A stretch of DNA of 64,000 nucleotides from Sphingomonadaceae bacterium (GTDB lineage: Bacteria > Pseudomonadota > Alphaproteobacteria > Sphingomonadales > Sphingomonadaceae): assembly GCA_024236195.1 (NCBI GenBank), contig JACKKZ010000005.1, positions 62,001-126,000 on the forward strand, in the 5' to 3' direction. Below, one piece after another: positions 16,711 through 25,531 of the stretch. A program made the position numbers and the translations under genes. The notes under the pieces were generated by a model. It was not told the origin of the DNA and made no database searches. It saw only the letters and a program-made list of their open reading frames with translations. Position 1 is the first letter of the stretch. Each line of letters starts with the position of its first letter.

Positions 16711-17964
16711 ATGCACAGAATGCTCCCGCTTGCCGCGCTGGCTATGATCGCTACGCCGCTGGCCGCTGAAACACCTGAAGAAGTCGCAGAGGCCGCGCTG
16801 GAAGTGGCCCCGGTGTGGGATGGGCATAATGATGTGCCGATCCAGCTACGTGGGCGCTGGGGCAATGTGATTGGCGATTTCGACTTCCATGATACGAGCG
16901 CGACCGGGCCGGAGCATTCGGAAGGTCGCACTATGCATACCGACCTCAAACGCCTGCGCCAGGGCAAGGTCGGGGCGCAATTCTGGTCCGTCTATGTCAG
17001 CGCATCGCTGGACGAACCGCAGGCTGTCCAGGCGACCATCGAGCAGATCGACGTCACAAGGCGGCTGGTCGCGAAATATCCGAAGGACATGCTGCTGGCG
17101 CTCACCGCCGATGATGTCGAAAGGGCGCGCAAGCAGGGCAAGATTGCCAGTCTGATGGGAATGGAAGGGGGCCATTCGATTGGCTCCAGCCTGGCCGTGC
17201 TGCGCCAGATGTATGCCATCGGCGCGCGTTACATGACGCTGACCCACAACAAAAATACCCCATGGGCTGACAGCGCTACGGATACGCCTGAACATGACGG
17301 ATTGAGTGATTTCGGCGTGAAAGTGGTGCAGGAAATGAACCGGTTGGGGATGCTGGTCGATCTCAGCCATGTCAGCGAGGCAACCATGCACGATGCGCTG
17401 GACGTGGCAAAAGCTCCGGTGATCTTCAGCCACTCCGGCGCGCGCGCGATCAATGGCCATGCGCGCAATGTGCCGGATAGTGTCCTGAAACGGCTCCCGG
17501 CCAATGGCGGGATTGTCATGGTCGTCGCCTATCCTGCCTATGTTGACGAGGAACTGCGCCAGTGGCTGGCAGCCCGCAAGGCAGAGGAAGCGCGGTTGGA
17601 CTCGCTATGGCAGGGCCAGCCTGAAGCCGCCAAATCCGGGATTGATGCGTGGGACAAGGCCCACCCGATGCCCGAAGTCACTGTGTCCGACATGGCCGAC
17701 CATATCGACCATATCCGCAAGGTCGCGGGCATCGACCATATCGGGATCGGCGGGGATTATGATGGCATGCTGACCGGCCCGGTCGGGATGGAAGATGTCA
17801 CCGGCTATCCGCTGCTTTTCGTGGAACTCGCCCGGCGCGGCTATACGCAGGAGGATCTGGAGAAGATTTCCTGGCGCAACATGATGCGCGTGATGCGCGG
17901 CGCAGAGGCCTATGCGGCCAGCGTGGCGGATATGGAGCCGATTGAAACGGCGGTGCCGAAATAG
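16711..17964 (+). CDS. M19 membrane (renal-type) dipeptidase
   Basis: 417 residues; AAGGGAT precedes the ATG. A signal peptide (LAALAMIATPLAAET) exports it to the periplasm. Zinc-binding elements of the M19 family are present in order: VWDGHNDVPIQL (HxD), LMGMEGGHSIG (bridging Glu), MTLTHNKNTPWADSA, LVDLSHVSEATM, VIFSHSGARAINGHARNVPD and DHIGIGGDYDG. It hydrolyses dipeptides, typically with broad specificity including D-residues. Downstream, a 15-bp tandem duplication covers its stop codon. Confidence 0.94.
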   Translation: MHRMLPLAALAMIATPLAAETPEEVAEAALEVAPVWDGHNDVPIQLRGRWGNVIGDFDFHDTSATGPEHSEGRTMHTDLKRLRQGKVGAQFWSVYVSASLDEPQAVQATIEQIDVTRRLVAKYPKDMLLALTADDVERARKQGKIASLMGMEGGHSIGSSLAVLRQMYAIGARYMTLTHNKNTPWADSATDTPEHDGLSDFGVKVVQEMNRLGMLVDLSHVSEATMHDALDVAKAPVIFSHSGARAINGHARNVPDSVLKRLPANGGIVMVVAYPAYVDEELRQWLAARKAEEARLDSLWQGQPEAAKSGIDAWDKAHPMPEVTVSDMADHIDHIRKVAGIDHIGIGGDYDGMLTGPVGMEDVTGYPLLFVELARRGYTQEDLEKISWRNMMRVMRGAEAYAASVADMEPIETAVPK

Positions 17965-17986
17965 CCGCACACGAAATAGCCGCACA
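17957..17986. repeat. 15-bp perfect tandem duplication over the dipeptidase stop
   Basis: CGAAATAGCCGCACA occurs twice back to back (17957-17971 and 17972-17986). The first copy holds the TAG stop of the M19 dipeptidase and the second repeats that TAG in the same frame, giving a duplicated stop codon. Probably replication slippage. Confidence 0.8.
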
Positions 17987-18102
17987 AGGGGGGAATGCCT
18001 CTCCCCGCTGCTATTGTGCCTTCCGCCTATTGGTTCTTGACGAGCCGATTACTGTGCAGGTGGGGAGAGGTGGCGCCGAAAAAGGCACGCCAAGTCAACC
18101 TG

Positions 18103-18396
18103 TCAGTTGTCGACCACTTCCATCCCGTCTTTCATCTCATGTTCGCCGGACATGGTCAGATTGTCGCTACCCGTTTCATCCAGGGTGGTTGCGCTGGCAG
18201 AGATGTTGCTGTCAGCCTGCAAGCGGGCTGTTTCCGAGGTTTCGCTATGCGACCACGCGCCGGTGATCCAGATCGCGGACATAGCCAGTACGCCGAGCAC
18301 GAGGCCGATTGCCAGTATCCAGCGGACAACGCCTTCTTTCGAACCGGCGCTCGCCTCGGTTGCATTAAGGTGGATTTCGTTACCTACTTTTTCCAT
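18103..18396 (-). CDS. Small single-pass membrane protein
   Basis: 97 residues; GGGAG precedes the ATG at 18396. One transmembrane segment (VVRWILAIGLVLGVLAMSAI) sits at residues 23-42 behind a polar N-terminus; the C-terminal half is acidic and Ser/Thr-rich (SETSETARLQADSNISASAT, GEHEMKDGMEVVDN), probably periplasmic. I recognise no family. It lies alone, downstream of the M19 gene and upstream of nothing on its own strand within 17.9 kb. Confidence 0.6.
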   Translation of the reverse strand: MEKVGNEIHLNATEASAGSKEGVVRWILAIGLVLGVLAMSAIWITGAWSHSETSETARLQADSNISASATTLDETGSDNLTMSGEHEMKDGMEVVDN

Positions 18397-18498
18397 CGCT
18401 TTTGCTCCCGAGTTCAGAGTGCGGAACGGCTCCGCGTACCTGATCTACGGTCAGCAAAGGCGATAGTTCCGGTCCGCAGCAGCGCACCGGAAGCAGAA

Positions 18499-19320
18499 TC
18501 AGTCGCGCAACAACTCGTTGATCCCGGTCTTGGATCGGGTCTGCGCGTCCACGGTCTTCACGATTACGGCACAGGCCAGCGCCGGGCCACCCTTCGGATC
18601 GGGCAGGCTGCCGGGGACGACGACGGAATAGGGCGGGATATGGCCACGGATTACTTCGCCCGTATCGCGATAGACGATCTTGGTCGATTGGGTGATGAAA
18701 ACGCCCATGGCCACCACGCAGCCTTCACCCACCTGTACGCCTTCGACGATTTCGGAGCGCGCACCGATAAAGCAATTGTCACCGATGATGGTGGGGTTGG
18801 CCTGCAGCGGTTCCAGCACCCCGCCAATCCCGGCCCCGGCCGAGATGTGGCAATCACGCCCGACCTGCGCACAGGAGCCGACCGAAGCCCAGGTGTCGAT
18901 CATCGTGCCTTCGCCGACATAGGCGCCGAGGTTCACGAAGCTGGGCATCAACACGACATTCTTGCCGATATAGGCCCCGCGCCGCACGATGCTGCCGGGA
19001 ACAGCGCGCAGGCCGGCTTCCTTGAAATTCTCTTCGGTCCAGCCCTTGAACTTGCTCGGGACCTTGTCCCACCACACGGCACCACCGGGCCCGCCTTCGA
19101 TGATTTCCATGTCGTTGAGGCGGAAGGAAAGCAGCACGGCCTTTTTCAGCCACTGGTTGACGATCCATTCGTCACCCTGTTTTTCGGCAACGCGCGCCTG
19201 TCCGCTGTCGAGCAGTTCCATCGCCGCATCGACCACTGCGCGCACTTCCGTGCTGGCGGGGGTGACATTGGCGCGGTCTTCCCACGCGGCTTCGATGGCG
19301 GTGGCGAGCTGGGCGGTCAT
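18499..19320 (-). CDS. dapD: 2,3,4,5-tetrahydropyridine-2,6-dicarboxylate N-succinyltransferase DapD
   Basis: 273 residues from the ATG at 19320 (GGAGACAG upstream; the usual DapD length). It transfers succinyl from succinyl-CoA to tetrahydrodipicolinate in the succinylase branch of lysine and meso-diaminopimelate synthesis. The left-handed beta-helix of hexapeptide repeats is plain: VPGSIVRRGAYIGKNVVLMP, FVNLGAYVGEGTMIDTWASV, CHISAGAGIGGVLEPLQANP, and IIGDNCFIGARSEIVEGVQV. The active-site MIDTWASVGSCAQVG segment is present. It is a cytoplasmic trimer. No other lysine gene is adjacent. Confidence 0.97.
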   Translation of the reverse strand: MTAQLATAIEAAWEDRANVTPASTEVRAVVDAAMELLDSGQARVAEKQGDEWIVNQWLKKAVLLSFRLNDMEIIEGGPGGAVWWDKVPSKFKGWTEENFKEAGLRAVPGSIVRRGAYIGKNVVLMPSFVNLGAYVGEGTMIDTWASVGSCAQVGRDCHISAGAGIGGVLEPLQANPTIIGDNCFIGARSEIVEGVQVGEGCVVAMGVFITQSTKIVYRDTGEVIRGHIPPYSVVVPGSLPDPKGGPALACAVIVKTVDAQTRSKTGINELLRD

Positions 19321-19401
19321 GGTTTCTGTCTCCGGAATCTGGCTGTGCCTGATCAGCACTCGCGGCGCTGCTAGCCGCGCCAGCCGTCAACGGCAAGCCA
19401 T

Positions 19402-20463
19402 TCAGGCAGCACCTGCCTTTTGCGCGAAGTCCCACCCGGCCTGCGCCAGCGGCACGATCTGCTTGCTCATGGAAAGCGCATGTTCGCTCGACGCATTACC
19501 GTCCAGCGCGCGCTTCTTCACCCCTTGCAGGATCGCCGCCATGCGGAACAGGCAGAAGGCGAAATACCAGTCCATCGGCGGCACGTCGAAGCCGGTCTTT
19601 TCGATATAGCGGCTGACCGCTTGTTCTATGGTGGGGATACCCATTTCCTCATGCGGGAGCCCGCCGATCGAGGCGCGGCCTTCGGGCGGCATCAGCCAGT
19701 TGATCATGAGGTTGGCAAAATCGGCGATGGGATCGCCCAGCGTTGACAGTTCCCAATCCAGCACGGCGATCACGCGCGGCTCGGTCGGGTGGAAGATCAT
19801 ATTGTCGAGCCGGTAATCGCCATGCACGACAGAGCTGGCCTGCTGCGGCGGGATGCTGTCAGCAAGGTAAGCGATCAGCCGGTCCATTTCCGGAATCTCT
19901 TCGGTTTCTGACAGCTTGTATTGTTTCGACCAGCGATGGATCTGGCGCGCGCAGTAATCGACCGGCTTGCCATAATCACCCAGCCCGATTTCCTCCGGCT
20001 TGAAGCTGTGCAGCTGCGCCATCGTGTCGATCACGGCGTGGTAAAGCCCGCGGCGCTCTTCCGGCGTGCGGTCAGGCATGGAGCCGTTCCACAGGTTCCG
20101 GCCTTCGACCATGCCCATGACGAAGAATTTCGAGCCGATGACGCCCCGATCCTCGCAAAGGCCAAAGGCGTGCGGGACGGGGAAGCCCAGCGGACCAAGC
20201 GCGGCCATGACCTTGTATTCGCGGTCAACCGCATGGGCTGAGGGCAACAGATCGCCAAAGGGCTGGCGGCGCAGCACGTAAGACGCGCCGGGCGTGTCAA
20301 TGCGATAGGTCGGGTTGGATTGTCCGCCCTTGAATTTGGACAGCGTCATCGGCCCGGCAAAGCCGTCGACATTGGCTTCCATCCAGACGGACAGGGCAGC
20401 TTCGTCGAGCCGGTCCTTTTCGGCGACAGCGGTGGTACCGCTCATTTCCTTTTCGTAATCCAT
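19402..20463 (-). CDS. APH-type phosphotransferase (acyl-CoA catabolism associated)
   Basis: 353 residues from the ATG at 20463, with AAGGGGG upstream. It has the aminoglycoside-phosphotransferase/choline-kinase fold: LSKFKGGQSNPTYRIDTPG, YVLRRQPFGDLLPSAHAVDR with the nucleotide lysine/arginine region, the catalytic loop SVVHGDYRLDNMIFHP and metal-binding VIAVLDWELSTLGDPIADFA. This subfamily usually travels with acyl-CoA dehydrogenases, as here, and in eukaryotes is fused to them (ACAD10/11), where it phosphorylates 4-hydroxyacyl-CoAs. The same chemistry is plausible here but inferred from context. Confidence 0.88.
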   Translation of the reverse strand: MDYEKEMSGTTAVAEKDRLDEAALSVWMEANVDGFAGPMTLSKFKGGQSNPTYRIDTPGASYVLRRQPFGDLLPSAHAVDREYKVMAALGPLGFPVPHAFGLCEDRGVIGSKFFVMGMVEGRNLWNGSMPDRTPEERRGLYHAVIDTMAQLHSFKPEEIGLGDYGKPVDYCARQIHRWSKQYKLSETEEIPEMDRLIAYLADSIPPQQASSVVHGDYRLDNMIFHPTEPRVIAVLDWELSTLGDPIADFANLMINWLMPPEGRASIGGLPHEEMGIPTIEQAVSRYIEKTGFDVPPMDWYFAFCLFRMAAILQGVKKRALDGNASSEHALSMSKQIVPLAQAGWDFAQKAGAA

Positions 20464-20495
20464 GCTGCCCCCTTGGCGCGCCTGTTGCATGCTGG

Positions 20496-21587
20496 CTAGC
20501 TATCGAAAACGATAACCGAGCGGGCGCTGTGGCCGCCGCGCATCGTATCGAAGCCCTGATTGATCTGGTCGAGCGAAATGCGCTCGGCAATGATCGTGTC
20601 GAGGTCAAGCTGCCCGCTGAGATAGAAAGCCACGAGGCGGGGGAGATCAACCGGGAAACGATTCATCCCCATCAGTGCGCCTTGCACTTTCTTCGATCCC
20701 AGCAGGTCGATGGCACTGAGGCCGACCTTGGAATCAAGCGGCATCATGCCGACGATGGTCGCGGTCCCGCCGCGGCGTAGCAGCGCCACGGCCATATCGG
20801 CACTGGCCTGTCGCCCGACGGCTTCGATGGCGTGGTGCACACCGCCTTTGGTCAGTTCCATCACCGCGCCGCGTGCATCGGGATGGCTGGCATCGAACAC
20901 ATGGGTCGCGCCCAGCTTCATCGCCAGTTCGCGCTTTTCCGGGATTGGATCGAGCGCGATGATCCGGCCTGCACCGGCAATCCGGGCCGCATTGATCGTT
21001 GCCAGCCCTACGCCGCCGCAGCCGATCACGGCGATATCTTCGCCCGGTGTGACATTGCAGGCGTTGAAAATCGCGCCGGCTCCGGTTGTGACCGCACAAC
21101 CAATTACCGCCGCTCGGTCGAGCGGCATGTCCGGATCAATCGCGACGCAGGCATGTTCATGCACCAGCATCTGTTCTGCAAAGCCTGACAGATTGAGCAA
21201 TTGCGCCACGGGCGCCCCATCGCTGCTGCGGGTGAGCCGCGGAGGTTGCCCGTCTGCACGCTTCACATCGGTGCTGGTGCACAAAGCCATGCGCCCGGTG
21301 ACGCAGAATTCGCAATGGCCGCAAAAGGCAGACAGGCAGGTGACGACATGGTCGCCCACCTTCACCGTGCGCACTTCGCTGCCCACGGCCTCCACCACGC
21401 CCGCTGCTTCATGGCCGGGAATGGTGGGCATGGCGTGGGGATAATGGCCGTCAATGAAGTGCAAATCCGAATGGCACAGCCCGCAAGCGGCGGTGCGGAT
21501 CAGCACTTCATGCGGGCCGGGTTTGTCGATAGTGACCTCGTCGATCACCATCGGCTGCCCGGCCTGCTCCAGAATGGCTGCCTTCAC
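20496..21587 (-). CDS. Zinc-dependent alcohol dehydrogenase
   Basis: 363 residues. The GTG start overlaps the upstream acyl-CoA dehydrogenase stop (GTGA). It is a medium-chain ADH: catalytic zinc ligands in AACGLCHSDLHF and GHEAAGVVE, four structural-zinc cysteines in LSAFCGHCEFCVTGRMALCT, and the NAD fold at VIGCGGVGLATINAARIAGA. The overall pattern is closest to class III/benzyl-alcohol-type ADHs. The substrate is unknown; its place between a phosphotransferase and three acyl-CoA dehydrogenases suggests oxidation of a fatty or branched alcohol. Confidence 0.92.
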   Translation of the reverse strand: MKAAILEQAGQPMVIDEVTIDKPGPHEVLIRTAACGLCHSDLHFIDGHYPHAMPTIPGHEAAGVVEAVGSEVRTVKVGDHVVTCLSAFCGHCEFCVTGRMALCTSTDVKRADGQPPRLTRSSDGAPVAQLLNLSGFAEQMLVHEHACVAIDPDMPLDRAAVIGCAVTTGAGAIFNACNVTPGEDIAVIGCGGVGLATINAARIAGAGRIIALDPIPEKRELAMKLGATHVFDASHPDARGAVMELTKGGVHHAIEAVGRQASADMAVALLRRGGTATIVGMMPLDSKVGLSAIDLLGSKKVQGALMGMNRFPVDLPRLVAFYLSGQLDLDTIIAERISLDQINQGFDTMRGGHSARSVIVFDS

Positions 21588-22876
21588 CGCGTTACCCCCA
21601 GATCGCCCGAGCTGAAGCTGGTGTCAGCCTCTCCCGGCTGCGGGGCATGGCGGGCAAATTCCATCCGCGCGATCGAACGGTTGTGGACTTCGTCCGGACC
21701 GTCAGCCAGCCGCAAGGTGCGGATCCCGGCATAGGAATAGGCGAGGCCGTAATCCTCCGACACGCCGCCGCCGCCGTGGGCCTGGATGGCATCGTCGATA
21801 ATCCGCAGCGCCATATTGGGGGCCTGCACCTTGATCATGGCGATTTCGCCCTTGGCCGCCTTGTTGCCCGCCTTGTCCATCATGTCGGCGGCCTTGAGGC
21901 AGAGCAGCCGGGTCATGTCGATGTCGATGCGGGCGCGGGCGACGCGTTCTTCCCACACCGAATGCTTGTAGATCGGCTTGCCGAAGGCGGTGCGGCTCTG
22001 CAGCCGCTTGCACATTTTCTCCAGCGCTTCCTCTGCCGCGCCGATGGTGCGCATGCAGTGATGGATGCGGCCCGGGCCAAGGCGGCCCTGCGCGATCTCG
22101 AAACCGCGCCCTTCGCCCAGCAGCATGTTGCTGGCCGGGATGCGGACATTTTCGAGCAGCACTTCCATATGGCCATGCGGCGCATCATCATAACCGAAGA
22201 CCGGCAGATGGCGCAGAATGGTAACGCCCGGCGCGTCGAGCGGCATCAGCACCATGCTCTGCTGGCGGTGGCGGTCAGCCTCGAAATCGCTCTTGCCCAT
22301 GACAATCGCGACTTTGCAGCGCGGATCGCCAGCGCCCGAAGACCACCATTTGCGGCCGTTGAGCACATATTCGTCCCCCTCGCGGCGGATCGAGCATTCG
22401 ATATTGGTCGCATCGGAGGAGGCAACCGCCGGTTCGGTCATCAGGAAGGCGGAGCGGATCTCGCCATTCATCAGCGGCTTGAGCCATTCATCCTTCTGCG
22501 CGCGCGTGCCATAGCGATGGAACACTTCCATATTGCCGGTATCGGGTGCGGAGCAATTGAACACTTCGCTGGCCCAACCGATGCGGCCCATCTCCTCGGC
22601 GCAGAGCGCATATTCGAGATTGGTTAGCCCCGGACCTTCGAATTCGAAGCTGTCATCGACATGGCTCAGCTGGCCCTGCGGCGGCATGAACAGGTTCCAG
22701 ATACCCTGTGCCTTGGCGCGTTCCTTCTCTTCCTCGATCACCGGCAGGACTTTCCAGCGTTCGCCTTCGGCCTGCTGCGCCTTGTAATCCTTGTCGCGCG
22801 GGCGAACGTGGTTCTCGATGAAATGGCGCACACGGTCGCGCCAGTGCTTCTGCCGGTCGGTGGGTTCGAAATCCAT
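21584..22876 (-). CDS. Acyl-CoA dehydrogenase
   Basis: 430 residues from the ATG at 22876 with GAGGAG upstream. The ACAD motifs are present: FLMTEPAVASSDATNIECSI, ILRHLPVFGYDDAPHGHMEV and a catalytic-region C-terminus IQAHGGGGVSEDYGLAYSYA. The length and FMPPQGQLSH N-terminus match the ACAD10/11-like branch of long or unusual acyl-CoAs. FAD-dependent alpha,beta-dehydrogenation with electrons to ETF. It is the first gene of a leftward operon with the alcohol dehydrogenase and phosphotransferase and is divergent from two more ACADs. Confidence 0.93.
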   Translation of the reverse strand: MDFEPTDRQKHWRDRVRHFIENHVRPRDKDYKAQQAEGERWKVLPVIEEEKERAKAQGIWNLFMPPQGQLSHVDDSFEFEGPGLTNLEYALCAEEMGRIGWASEVFNCSAPDTGNMEVFHRYGTRAQKDEWLKPLMNGEIRSAFLMTEPAVASSDATNIECSIRREGDEYVLNGRKWWSSGAGDPRCKVAIVMGKSDFEADRHRQQSMVLMPLDAPGVTILRHLPVFGYDDAPHGHMEVLLENVRIPASNMLLGEGRGFEIAQGRLGPGRIHHCMRTIGAAEEALEKMCKRLQSRTAFGKPIYKHSVWEERVARARIDIDMTRLLCLKAADMMDKAGNKAAKGEIAMIKVQAPNMALRIIDDAIQAHGGGGVSEDYGLAYSYAGIRTLRLADGPDEVHNRSIARMEFARHAPQPGEADTSFSSGDLGVTR

Positions 22877-23057
22877 TGAGACTCTCCTCTGTTGGTGCGC
22901 AGCTTTGCAGGGGGAGGCAGGGGCTGGCAAGCGCTGCGTGAGAATCTTTTGCGCCTTACGCTACGGCAAGGGCGATTGTTACAAAGCGGCGGAAATCCGG
23001 GCTTGCGACTCGCGCCGCCTTTCCCCAAGGTTGACGCAAAGGGAAAGGAGAAGGGCT

Positions 23058-24239
23058 ATGGCCAATCTTGAAGAATTCCGCGCGGAAACCCGCGCATGGT
23101 TGGAGGCGAACTGCCCGCCGGAAATGCGTGAACCGGTTCGCGACGACAAGGATGTCTATTGGGGTGGCCGCAATGGCAGCTTCTCAAGCGAAGCGCAGGG
23201 CGCATGGTTCGATGCCTGTGTGGAGAAAGGTTACACTGTCCCCGCATGGCCCAAGGAATATGGCGGTGCAGGACTCTCCCCGGCAGAAGCCAAGGTGCTG
23301 CGCGAGGAAATGGCGCGCATCAATGCGCGGTCCCCGCTGCACAGTTTCGGCATCTGGATGCTCGGCCCGGCGCTACTGCAATTCGGGACCGAGGGACAGA
23401 AGAAGCATTTCCTGAACCAGATCGCCCGCGGTGAAATCCGCTGGTGTCAGGGCTATTCCGAACCCGGCAGCGGCTCTGACCTCGTCTCGCTCCAGACCTA
23501 TGGTGAAGACAAGGGCGATCACTGGGTGGTCAACGGCCAGAAGATATGGACCAGCTATGCCGACAAGGCGGACTGGATTTTCTGCCTCGTGCGCACCGAC
23601 AAGGAAGACAAATACCGCGGCATCACCTTCATGCTCTATGACATGACGACGCCGGGGGTCAGCACCAAGCCGATCAAGCTGATCAGTGGCAATAGCCCGT
23701 TCTGCGAAACCTTCTTTGACGATGTAAAAGTGCCCAAGTCCTATGGCGAGGATATTCCCGGCTTTGTCGGTGAAATCAATCGCGGCTGGGACGTGGCGAA
23801 ATATCTGCTCGGGCACGAGCGTGAGATGATTTCGGGCGCAGGCAATGCGGACCGGCTGACCACCATCGGGGCCGCGATGAAGCGGCATACAGGTGAACTT
23901 GATCCGATCCTGCGCGCGCAGCTGGCGATGTTCGATGTCGATGCGCTGGCATTCAGCGCGATGGGCGAAAAGTTCCTCGACGAGATCAAGGTGGGCAAGG
24001 CGCATCCGGCGCAGCCCAACATGATGAAATATTCCGGTACCGAGCTGAACAAGCGCCGTCATGAGCTGATGATGACGGCTGGCGGCAGCCGTTCGCTGGA
24101 ATGGGACAGCGAGGTAACGCGGGGCGGGAAGCCCTCGCGCGAATGGCTGCGGACCAAGGCCAATTCGATCGAAGGCGGGACGAGCGAAGTCATGCTCAAC
24201 GTCATCGCCAAGCGTATCCTCGACCTTCCGGGAGCCTGA
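23058..24239 (+). CDS. Acyl-CoA dehydrogenase (FadE-like pair, first subunit)
   Basis: 393 residues. AAAGGAGAAGGG precedes the ATG at 23058. Family motifs: WCQGYSEPGSGSDLVSLQTY (FAD/substrate), VNGQKIWTSYADKADWIFCL, and the C-terminal SNSIEGGTSE-like segment KANSIEGGTSEVMLNVIAKR. The next gene, 3 bp away, is a second and more divergent ACAD. Such adjacent pairs often form alpha2beta2 heterotetramers, known for steroid and CoA-ester side-chain degradation in actinobacteria, so a heteromeric enzyme is likely. The catalytic glutamate should be in only one of the two chains. Confidence 0.93.
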   Translation: MANLEEFRAETRAWLEANCPPEMREPVRDDKDVYWGGRNGSFSSEAQGAWFDACVEKGYTVPAWPKEYGGAGLSPAEAKVLREEMARINARSPLHSFGIWMLGPALLQFGTEGQKKHFLNQIARGEIRWCQGYSEPGSGSDLVSLQTYGEDKGDHWVVNGQKIWTSYADKADWIFCLVRTDKEDKYRGITFMLYDMTTPGVSTKPIKLISGNSPFCETFFDDVKVPKSYGEDIPGFVGEINRGWDVAKYLLGHEREMISGAGNADRLTTIGAAMKRHTGELDPILRAQLAMFDVDALAFSAMGEKFLDEIKVGKAHPAQPNMMKYSGTELNKRRHELMMTAGGSRSLEWDSEVTRGGKPSREWLRTKANSIEGGTSEVMLNVIAKRILDLPGA

Positions 24240-24242
24240 TCC

Positions 24243-25382
24243 ATGCCCCTTTATCATAATGACGACCAGGCGTTGCTCGCCGACACTGCCAGCCAATTCA
24301 TGGGCGAAGAAGGCGCCATCGCCAAGCAGCTGCGCCATTGGCGTGACAAGGATTGCCCCGACGGTTTCGGCCACGAATTGTGGAAGCAATTTGCCGAAAT
24401 GGGCTTCACCGGTATCCTTGTTTCCGAGGATGATGGCGGGCTGGGCATGGGCAATGTCGAAGCCGGGATCGTGCTCGAACAGATCGGGCGCAACCTGACC
24501 CCATCGCCTTTCCTCAGCAGCGCAGTGCTGGCCGCAACAGCTCTCGGCAAAGGCAGCGCTGACCTGCGTGGCCGCTGGCTGCCGGGGTTGCTTTCGGGCG
24601 ACAGCGTGTTTGCCGTGGCCGTGGATGAAGGCCCCAAACACAATCCGCAGAAGATCACGACCCGCGCGGAAAAGTCCGGCAATGGCTTCCGCCTGAACGG
24701 AGCAAAGAGCTTCGTAGTGCAGGGTGCGAGCGCGGACATGATCGTGGTCGCTGCACGCACCTCTGGTGACGATAGCGATATGGACGGGCTGACGCTATTC
24801 GCTGTGCCCAAGGACGCAGCGGGCCTCTCGCAGGATGCTGTGCGGCTGGTCGATAGCTCGATGGCGACGCATCTCAAGCTCGACAATGTGGAGCTGGATG
24901 GCGACGCAGTGATCGGCGAAGTCGATGGCGGGCGCGAAGTGCTCAATGCCATGCTCAATGCCGGGCGCGCTGGCGCGGCGGCAGAGGCTGTCGGTGTGGC
25001 AGGTGGCTCGATGGATATGACCGTCGATTACCTCAAGCAGCGTAAGCAGTTTGGCCGCCTGATCGGCGAATTCCAGGCACTGCAACACCGCGCTGCGCAT
25101 CTCTATTCCGAAGTCGAAATTGCCCGCGCTGCAGTGATAAAGGCGCAGCAATTGCTCGATGAAGGATCGGAAAAGGCCGAGCTGATGGTCGCCGTGGCCA
25201 AGGCCAAGGCGGGGATCGCGGCAGGTCTTGCGGTCAAGGAAGGCGTCCAGATGCACGGCGGCATCGGCATGACCGACGAATATGACATCGGCCTCTACAT
25301 GAAGCGTGACCGCGCGTTGTCCGAATTCCTGGGTGATGCGAACTACCACGCCAATCGCGTGGCTGAACTGAGCGGCTATTGA
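24243..25382 (+). CDS. Acyl-CoA dehydrogenase (pair, second subunit)
   Basis: 379 residues; GGGAG lies upstream, inside the end of the preceding gene. ACAD features are weaker: GFRLNGAKSFVVQGASADMI, KQRKQFGRLIGEFQALQHRA (quaternary contact), and the C-terminal GVQMHGGIGMTDEYDIGLYM. The distance of 3 bp from the preceding ACAD indicates one transcript and, by analogy with paired ACADs, a heteromeric complex. It probably shares the substrate of its partner. Confidence 0.92.
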   Translation: MPLYHNDDQALLADTASQFMGEEGAIAKQLRHWRDKDCPDGFGHELWKQFAEMGFTGILVSEDDGGLGMGNVEAGIVLEQIGRNLTPSPFLSSAVLAATALGKGSADLRGRWLPGLLSGDSVFAVAVDEGPKHNPQKITTRAEKSGNGFRLNGAKSFVVQGASADMIVVAARTSGDDSDMDGLTLFAVPKDAAGLSQDAVRLVDSSMATHLKLDNVELDGDAVIGEVDGGREVLNAMLNAGRAGAAAEAVGVAGGSMDMTVDYLKQRKQFGRLIGEFQALQHRAAHLYSEVEIARAAVIKAQQLLDEGSEKAELMVAVAKAKAGIAAGLAVKEGVQMHGGIGMTDEYDIGLYMKRDRALSEFLGDANYHANRVAELSGY

Positions 25383-25407
25383 GGCTAGGGGCCAGGCTGG
25401 CGCGTGT

Positions 25408-25499
25408 GCTTCGACAAGCTCAGCATGAGCGGATGTTAGTGCTATTTTCGTCTGACCTGAATTTGAACCAGACCCGCTCAGCCTGAGCCTGTCGAAGGC
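25408..25499. repeat. CTTCGACAAGCTCAGC-type intergenic palindrome
   Basis: GCTTCGACAAGCTCAGCATG at 25408-25427, continuing to AGCGG, pairs imperfectly with 25474-25499, CCGCTCAGCCTGAGCCTGTC followed by GAAGGC. This palindrome type is widely scattered in intergenic regions of sphingomonads. It separates the ACAD pair from the SDR gene, which may therefore be in the same transcript or weakly attenuated. Confidence 0.75.
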
Positions 25500-25531
25500 C
25501 ACGCGCTGACCGCCCTCAAGGAGACAAAGAC

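Noticed and set aside
17995..19374. 459-aa plus-strand frame over dapD
   Set aside because: Antisense to dapD and the small membrane gene; composition is that of a shadow frame and no family is recognisable.
23373..24641. 422-aa minus-strand frame over the ACAD pair
   Set aside because: Spans the junction of two forward genes and has no recognisable motif.
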